Shown here piece after piece: positions 5,090 to 8,753 of a DNA stretch of 8,753 nt. The notes beneath the pieces were generated by a model. The model ran no database searches, was not told the DNA's origin, and saw nothing but the letters and a program-made list of their open reading frames with translations. Made by a program: the position numbers and the translations under genes. The stretch comes from an uncultured Actinomyces sp. GTDB lineage: Bacteria; Actinomycetota; Actinomycetes; Actinomycetales; Actinomycetaceae. The stretch covers positions 1 to 8,753 of the forward strand of contig CAJZDJ010000083.1 of the NCBI GenBank assembly GCA_915063485.1, read 5' to 3'. Numbering within the stretch: the stretch's first letter is position 1; each line of letters begins with the position of its first letter.

Positions 5090-6772
5090 ATGCATGAACG
5101 AGCTGGCCAACCCGCCTTACCTGAAGATCTCATCAATGTCGAAGAAGTTCGCCAGGCCTACTACGACCTGGTACCGGACCCTGCCGTACCCGCTCAGCGC
5201 GTAGTTTTCGGCACCTCCGGTCACCGTGGCTCCTCCCTAGACACTGCTTTCAACGAAGCCCACATTGTGGCAACCACCGCCGCAATCGTTGAGTACCGCG
5301 CCTCCCAGGGCACCGACGGTGTGCTCTACCTGGGCCGCGACACTCACGCCCTATCACTACCGGCCTGGCGCTCCGCCGTCGAGGTGCTGGTAGGCGCCGG
5401 CGTGAAGGTCGCTATCGACTCTCGCGACTCCTACACCCCCACCCCGGCCGTTTCCCACTCCATCCTGGTAGCTAACGGCGCTGGCACCCCCGAGGGCGTA
5501 CGCACCTCCGGCCCCGGCCTAGCTGACGGTATTGTCGTCACCCCCAGCCACAACCCTCCGCGCGATGGTGGTTTCAAGTACAACCCGCCCACCGGTGGCC
5601 CTGCCGGCTCCGACGCCACTGGTTGGATTGCTAACCGCGCCAACGAACTACTAGTGGACGGCGCCTGGCGCAACGTGCCGCGCGTGCCCATCGACGAGGC
5701 CCTCAAGAGTGAGCTGGTAATCCGCCACGACTACCGTGAGCTGTACGTAGCTGACCTGGCCAACGTGGTTGACATGGAGGCTATCCGCAAGGCTGGCGTG
5801 CGCATCGGTGCAGACCCGCTAGGTGGCGCCTCGGTTGAATACTGGGCTGAGATTGGCGAGCGTTACGGCCTCAACCTCACCGTGGTCAACCCCAAGGTGG
5901 ACCCCGCCTGGTCCTTCATGACTCTGGACTGGGATGGCAAGATCCGCATGGACTGCTCCTCGCCCTACGCCATGGCCTCCCTGCGTAACGCCATGACCCC
6001 CGACGCTTCTGGTGCCACCCCCTACGACGTCGCCACCGGTAACGACGCCGACTCTGACCGTCACGGCATCGTCACCCCCGACGGCCTAATGAACCCCAAC
6101 CACTTCCTGGCTGTGGCCATCGAGTACCTATTCACCCACCGTCCCGGTTGGGGCAAGGACTGCGCCGTAGGCAAGACCCTGGTTTCCTCCAGCCTGATCG
6201 ACCGCGTGGTGGCATCCATTGGCCGCAAGCTGGTGGAGGTGCCCGTAGGCTTCAAGCACTTCGTGCCCGGCCTGCTAGACGGCTCTGTGGGCTTCGGCGG
6301 TGAGGAAAGCGCAGGAGCTTCCTTCCTGCGTTTCGACGGCGGTGTGTGGACCACCGACAAGGACGGCCTCATCCTGGCCCTGCTGGCAAGCGAGATCATC
6401 GCCGTCACCGGCAAGAGCCCCTCGCAGCTACACCTTGAGCAGGTAGAGCGCTTCGGTGCTTCGGCCTACGCCCGTATCGACGCCGCCGCCACCAAGGAAG
6501 AAAAGGCCAAGCTGGCCGCACTTTCTCCCGAAGACGTCACCGCCACCGAGCTGGCTGGTGAACCCATCGAGCAGCGCCTGGTGCGCGCCCCCGGTAACGA
6601 CGCGCCGATCGGCGGCCTGAAGGTCACCACCAAGGACGCTTGGTTCGCAGCCCGTCCCTCCGGAACTGAGGACGTGTACAAGATTTACGCTGAGTCTTTC
6701 CTGGGTGAAGAGCACCTGAAGGAAGTTCAGAAGGAAGCCAAGAGCGTGGTTAGCGCAGCGCTAGCCAACTAG
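5090..6772 (+). CDS. pgm: Phosphoglucomutase, alpha-D-glucose phosphate-specific
   Basis: A 560-residue cytoplasmic enzyme that interconverts glucose-1-phosphate and glucose-6-phosphate through a phosphoserine and glucose-1,6-bisphosphate, linking glycolysis with glycogen and UDP-glucose synthesis. All four active-site loops of the phosphohexomutase superfamily are intact, numbered from the start chosen here: TPSHNPP with phosphoserine S153, the Mg-binding [10 protein letters not shown] with D319, D321 and D323, the sugar-binding GFGGEESAG (E405, S407), and the phosphate-binding RPSGTE (522-527). FGTSGHRG (40-47) is the conserved N-terminal loop. The start is ATG at 5090, because MHERAGQPA followed by DLINV aligns with the N-terminus of E. 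coli Pgm as I remember it. An in-frame GTG at 5054 would add twelve residues unlike the family. No ribosome site precedes 5090, so the transcript may be nearly leaderless. A strong terminator follows, so pgm is monocistronic. Confidence 0.96.
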   Translation: MHERAGQPALPEDLINVEEVRQAYYDLVPDPAVPAQRVVFGTSGHRGSSLDTAFNEAHIVATTAAIVEYRASQGTDGVLYLGRDTHALSLPAWRSAVEVLVGAGVKVAIDSRDSYTPTPAVSHSILVANGAGTPEGVRTSGPGLADGIVVTPSHNPPRDGGFKYNPPTGGPAGSDATGWIANRANELLVDGAWRNVPRVPIDEALKSELVIRHDYRELYVADLANVVDMEAIRKAGVRIGADPLGGASVEYWAEIGERYGLNLTVVNPKVDPAWSFMTLDWDGKIRMDCSSPYAMASLRNAMTPDASGATPYDVATGNDADSDRHGIVTPDGLMNPNHFLAVAIEYLFTHRPGWGKDCAVGKTLVSSSLIDRVVASIGRKLVEVPVGFKHFVPGLLDGSVGFGGEESAGASFLRFDGGVWTTDKDGLILALLASEIIAVTGKSPSQLHLEQVERFGASAYARIDAAATKEEKAKLAALSPEDVTATELAGEPIEQRLVRAPGNDAPIGGLKVTTKDAWFAARPSGTEDVYKIYAESFLGEEHLKEVQKEAKSVVSAALAN

Positions 6773-6784
6773 TCTCATTTAGCT

Positions 6785-6825
6785 AGCTGGGGTCGGGTGC
6801 ATTAGTGCCCGGCCCCAGTTTGTTT
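6785..6825 (+). terminator. Strong intrinsic terminator of pgm
   Basis: CTGGGGTCGGG (6787-6797) pairs with CCCGGCCCCAG (6808-6818) as an 11-bp stem with one G-U pair. The stem can extend into the loop by three weaker pairs and outward by two. TTTGTTT follows at once. It starts about 12 nt after the pgm stop. Confidence 0.9.
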
Positions 6826-6883
6826 ATGCTCTAGGGCTGCTTTGCTTGCGACGCGACCTTGTCAGCCCGGCCCCAGTTTGTTT
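6807..6883 (+). repeat. Duplicate of the pgm terminator's 3' half
   Basis: GCCCGGCCCCAGTTTGTTT occurs perfectly at 6807-6825, as the right arm and T tract of the terminator, and again at 6865-6883. The second copy has no matching left arm nearby, so it cannot form the same hairpin by itself, though it could compete for the left arm at 6787-6797. Confidence 0.9.
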
Positions 6884-6887
6884 GCAG

Positions 6888-6912
6888 CCCAGTTATGTAC
6901 ATCCCAGTTATG
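6888..6912 (+). repeat. 10-bp direct repeat CCCAGTTATG
   Basis: CCCAGTTATG occurs at 6888-6897 and 6903-6912, a 15-base period. It directly follows the duplicated terminator arm and lies about 70-95 bases upstream of the YwiC-like start, so it is either an upstream regulatory element or further local duplication. Confidence 0.5.
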
Positions 6913-6971
6913 GCAAACGCGAACAGGCAATACTGCTACACCGTGTCAGCTAAATATCTAAGGCTTTTCCC

Positions 6972-6977
6972 TAGAAT
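6972..6977 (+). promoter_or_regulatory. -10 box of a probable leaderless promoter
   Basis: TAGAAT differs from TATAAT at one position and fits TANNNT. It ends six bases before the ATG at 6984, the position expected when transcription begins at or next to the start codon. No Shine-Dalgarno sequence lies between it and the ATG. A clear -35 box is not seen. Confidence 0.6.
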
Positions 6978-6983
6978 AAAGCC

Positions 6984-8138
6984 ATGAGCTCTACGTCTTC
7001 AGTTCCCTCCGCTGCCAGCCCTGACGCGGGTGCCAAGCTGCCAGCCGCGTCAGCTGGAGTTAGCCAAGCGCGCCCCAGCTCAAATGCGCCAAGGGTGGAG
7101 TATCAAGACCCAGATAGTGACGTTACTGCTGACGAAGCCATCAGCTCTGTACCCTTCCAACAGTCAGCACCGGGCTTGGAAGACGACGTATTGCTAGCCA
7201 CCGGCCAGCCCATTGGCGCTGCCTCAGCCGCTGCACAACAGGGTACGCAAGAACGCCCAGGACGCCGTCCTAGCGCCGAGCAAATTAGGCGCCGGCCCAG
7301 CACCCGCGCCTGGGTGCCTAACCAGCATGGCGCCTGGGGGATGCTAATCATTCCGCCCCTGGTGGGGGCCTTTATTGGGGGTTGGTCATGGCATTACCTG
7401 CTGATCTGGCCGGCTTTCTGGATGGGCTATTTCGCGTTCTGGGCTTGGACCCAGTGGCTACGCACCCGCTCAGAAGCTAAGCGACTACTGCTACTGGTGC
7501 CCATGATCTGGTATTCGGCAATTTGCGCTGTGGCTGGGTTAGCGAGCCTGATCAGCGCCCCCTACCTGCTCCGCTGGGCCCCAGTTTTCGCCCCGCTACT
7601 GGCACTGGCACTGTGGCAGGTGCGCATAGGTAAAGAGCGCTCACTGCTTAGCGGCGTCACTACTACGCTTGCGGCTACGTTAATGACCGCCGTCAGCTAC
7701 GACGTCGCCACTGGCGGCGCGGGCGGATTCCTAGGCGTAGAGAATGGTGCGAGCACCCTAGAAAGTTTTGGGGGGCCTCAAAACCTAACCGGCTGGCACT
7801 GGGCCTGGCTGGTTACCTCCCTGGTCAGCGGTTATTTTGTGGGCACAGTCCCTTACGTAAAAGCTATGATTCGTGGCCGCGGCAAGCCCACCATGATCTG
7901 TCTTAGCTTTGGCTTCCACCTGGTGGGGCTAGCCCTGGTGGCATATGCGGCCAGCGCCGGCCTGATTGGCTGGACCAACCTGGCCCTGTGGGTGGTGCTA
8001 ACTGCGCGTGCCCTAGTGCTACCGCTTATGCAGCGCCAAAGGGTGCGCAAGCGTGCCAAGGTGATTCGCCCCCGCGTGGTTGGGGTCAGCGAAATCATCA
8101 TCAGTATCGTGATGGTTATGGCCATTTTCCTGCCTTAA
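6984..8138 (+). CDS. YwiC-like family integral membrane protein
   Basis: A 384-residue membrane protein of unknown function. The family signature WVPNQHGAWGM (110-120) opens the conserved domain, and GTVPYVKAMIRGRG (287-300) is a second family-like stretch. About nine hydrophobic segments follow the signature, near 118-134, 137-158, 167-190, 195-212, 222-238, 271-290, 303-325, 328-348 and 368-383. Residues 1-107 form a long Ser/Ala/Pro-rich, acidic then basic, apparently disordered extension. Bacillus YwiC, about 240 residues as I recall, lacks it. The annotated ATG is supported by a -10 box (6972-6977) placed for a leaderless transcript. The gene is monocistronic: pgm's terminator precedes it and its own hairpin (8171-8197) follows. 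In Bacillus subtilis ywiC lies near nitrate-respiration genes, as I remember, but nothing here supports that role. Confidence 0.85.
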   Translation: MSSTSSVPSAASPDAGAKLPAASAGVSQARPSSNAPRVEYQDPDSDVTADEAISSVPFQQSAPGLEDDVLLATGQPIGAASAAAQQGTQERPGRRPSAEQIRRRPSTRAWVPNQHGAWGMLIIPPLVGAFIGGWSWHYLLIWPAFWMGYFAFWAWTQWLRTRSEAKRLLLLVPMIWYSAICAVAGLASLISAPYLLRWAPVFAPLLALALWQVRIGKERSLLSGVTTTLAATLMTAVSYDVATGGAGGFLGVENGASTLESFGGPQNLTGWHWAWLVTSLVSGYFVGTVPYVKAMIRGRGKPTMICLSFGFHLVGLALVAYAASAGLIGWTNLALWVVLTARALVLPLMQRQRVRKRAKVIRPRVVGVSEIIISIVMVMAIFLP

Positions 8139-8170
8139 ATCTGCCTCGATAACTGAATATGCTTTATTGC

Positions 8171-8204
8171 CCGACGCCGCCCCTAGTGCGGCGTCGGCTT
8201 GTTT
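8171..8204 (+). terminator. Intrinsic terminator of the YwiC-like gene, inside the convergent gene's last codons
   Basis: CCGACGCCGC (8171-8180) pairs perfectly with GCGGCGTCGG (8188-8197) around a 7-nt loop, followed by CTTGTTT. It begins 32 nt after the YwiC-like stop. The TAG stop of the convergent minus-strand gene (8183-8185) lies in the loop, and the right arm encodes that gene's last residues. No T tract follows on the minus strand. Confidence 0.85.
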
Positions 8205-8753
8205 GGGCTAGGCCCCGTAGTGGGGCTGGGGTTTGGTGAAGGTTTGGGCTGTGGACCAGGTTGGCTTGGCGAGGGCTTGAGTTGTGGGCCGGGGCCAGGG
8301 CTGGGATTTGGGCCGGGACTTGGTGAAGGCTGCGAGCCGGGCCTGCTTGGCTCTGTAGGTTGGCTTGGCGTCGCCTGTGGTGGAGTTGGTTGTGGTTGGC
8401 TTGGAGCCTGGCGTGGGGTGGGCGCTGCCTGGCGTGGGGTGGGCGCTGGCTGCGGTGAAGGCCTGGGGGCAGGCTCTGCTACCGGGGTGCGTTTAATTTG
8501 GAAAGTGGCCTGCTCGCGCGAAACCACAGTTTTACCCGCACCCTGGTTCCAAGCCCTATTAAAGGTTTGCGCACCTGGCTCATTAGGTAACTGCTTAGCT
8601 GAACGCGCATAGACGCGCTGATCATGCTGGTCATTGCCCTGGTGGACAGTGACCACATTGGTGCGGTTAGGGGCGCTAACCGGAGCCTTGCCATCCAAGC
8701 TGGGCACAACGTCGTCGGCGTTTTCCATACTCAAATACTGCGTACCTGACGGA
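8183..8753 (-). CDS. Unrecognised protein with proline-rich C-terminal tail (N-terminus outside window)
   Basis: I do not recognise this protein. The frame is open to the right edge. Possible starts inside the window (TTG at 8734, ATG at 8728) lack a good ribosome site and no signal peptide or membrane helix is visible, so this is probably the C-terminal part of a longer protein. The visible 190 or so residues have two parts. About 85 are polar and of mixed composition, including RTNVVTVHQGNDQHDQRVYA and TFNRAWNQGAGKTVV. About 100 follow that are nearly all Pro, Ser, Gln, Gly and Thr (PxP and PSP repeats), with a perfect tandem PTPRQA duplication. No LPxTG sorting signal is seen. Such tails are typical of linkers or cell-wall-spanning segments, but a C-terminal position without an anchor leaves the role open. 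It converges on the YwiC-like gene, 44 bases apart stop to stop. Confidence 0.65.
   Translation of the reverse strand, partial: PSGTQYLSMENADDVVPSLDGKAPVSAPNRTNVVTVHQGNDQHDQRVYARSAKQLPNEPGAQTFNRAWNQGAGKTVVSREQATFQIKRTPVAEPAPRPSPQPAPTPRQAAPTPRQAPSQPQPTPPQATPSQPTEPSRPGSQPSPSPGPNPSPGPGPQLKPSPSQPGPQPKPSPNPSPTTGPSPNKPTPH
8286..8317 (+). other. G-quadruplex-type motif in the template strand of the proline-rich gene
   Basis: Six runs of three or four guanines (8286-8288, 8291-8294, 8298-8300, 8303-8305, 8310-8312 and 8315-8317) are separated by two to four bases, meeting the usual G3+N1-7 rule. The guanine-rich strand is the template for the minus-strand gene. It arises from proline-rich CCN codons and may have no function of its own. 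Confidence 0.55.
8406..8447. repeat. Perfect 21-bp tandem duplication in the proline-rich coding region
   Basis: The units 8406-8426 and 8427-8447 are identical and encode the repeated PTPRQA(A/P) segment on the minus strand. Perfect identity points to a recent duplication and suggests that this tail varies in length between strains. Confidence 0.85.

Noticed and set aside
4754..5136. Minus-strand open frames (118 and 87 codons) between ridA and pgm
   Set aside because: No ribosome site, low-complexity Pro/Thr/His-rich translation, and overlap with the pgm start and its promoter region.
1106..8204. CRISPR array or IS element suggested by the many repeats
   Set aside because: Repeats occur mostly in twos with different units, no regular spacers, no transposase and no matching terminal inverted repeats.
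8199..8612. Glycine-rich plus-strand frame of 137 codons
   Set aside because: It is the antisense reading of the proline-rich repeat tail (CCN codons read as GGN) and follows directly on a terminator.

Overview
The window looks like a chromosomal segment of a fairly GC-rich actinomycete, probably in or near the Actinomycetaceae. This is inferred from a DUF5926-family protein (a family I know only from Actinomycetota), a probable leaderless gene start with a TANNNT -10 box, and about two-thirds GC in a hand-counted line of the phosphoglucomutase gene. No plasmid, phage, transposase, CRISPR, tRNA or rRNA signature was seen. The content is mostly housekeeping metabolism with two unrecognised genes at the edges.

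Layout. Positions 12-1052 (+) encode an unrecognised, AT-rich, roughly nine-helix membrane protein whose start overlaps the end of a frame entering from the left edge. A 13-bp perfect hairpin (1106-1142) separates it from a convergent block on the minus strand. Reading that block from the right, it holds a RidA-family deaminase (4320-4715), an NADPH-dependent FMN reductase-type flavoprotein (3426-3983), a DUF5926 protein (2327-3250) and a family 2 glycosyltransferase (1209-2303). The last two are 23 nt apart and form an operon. The RidA and FMN reductase genes appear separately expressed, because a hairpin with a T tract lies between them. On the plus strand, divergent from ridA, is pgm (start corrected to 5090, end 6772), followed by a strong intrinsic terminator. 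Next is a YwiC-like multi-pass membrane protein (6984-8138) with a -10 box placed for a leaderless transcript. Its terminator hairpin lies inside the last codons of a convergent, proline-rich gene (8183 to the right edge, minus strand, N-terminus missing).

How the genes work together. Pgm interconverts glucose-1-phosphate and glucose-6-phosphate and so feeds sugar-nucleotide synthesis, the usual donor supply for glycosyltransferases such as the one here; a direct link is inference. RidA and the FMN reductase-type protein suit metabolite-damage and redox protection, but share no visible operon.

The most unusual feature is not a gene. Three successive minus-strand genes (GT2, FMN reductase, ridA) are each followed by a diverged second copy of their own last codons plus stop codon. 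After pgm, the 3' half of the terminator (arm plus T tract) is duplicated without its partner arm. Short 9-24 bp tandem or near-tandem duplications also fill other intergenic stretches. I saw no clear defence, secretion or biosynthetic system here.
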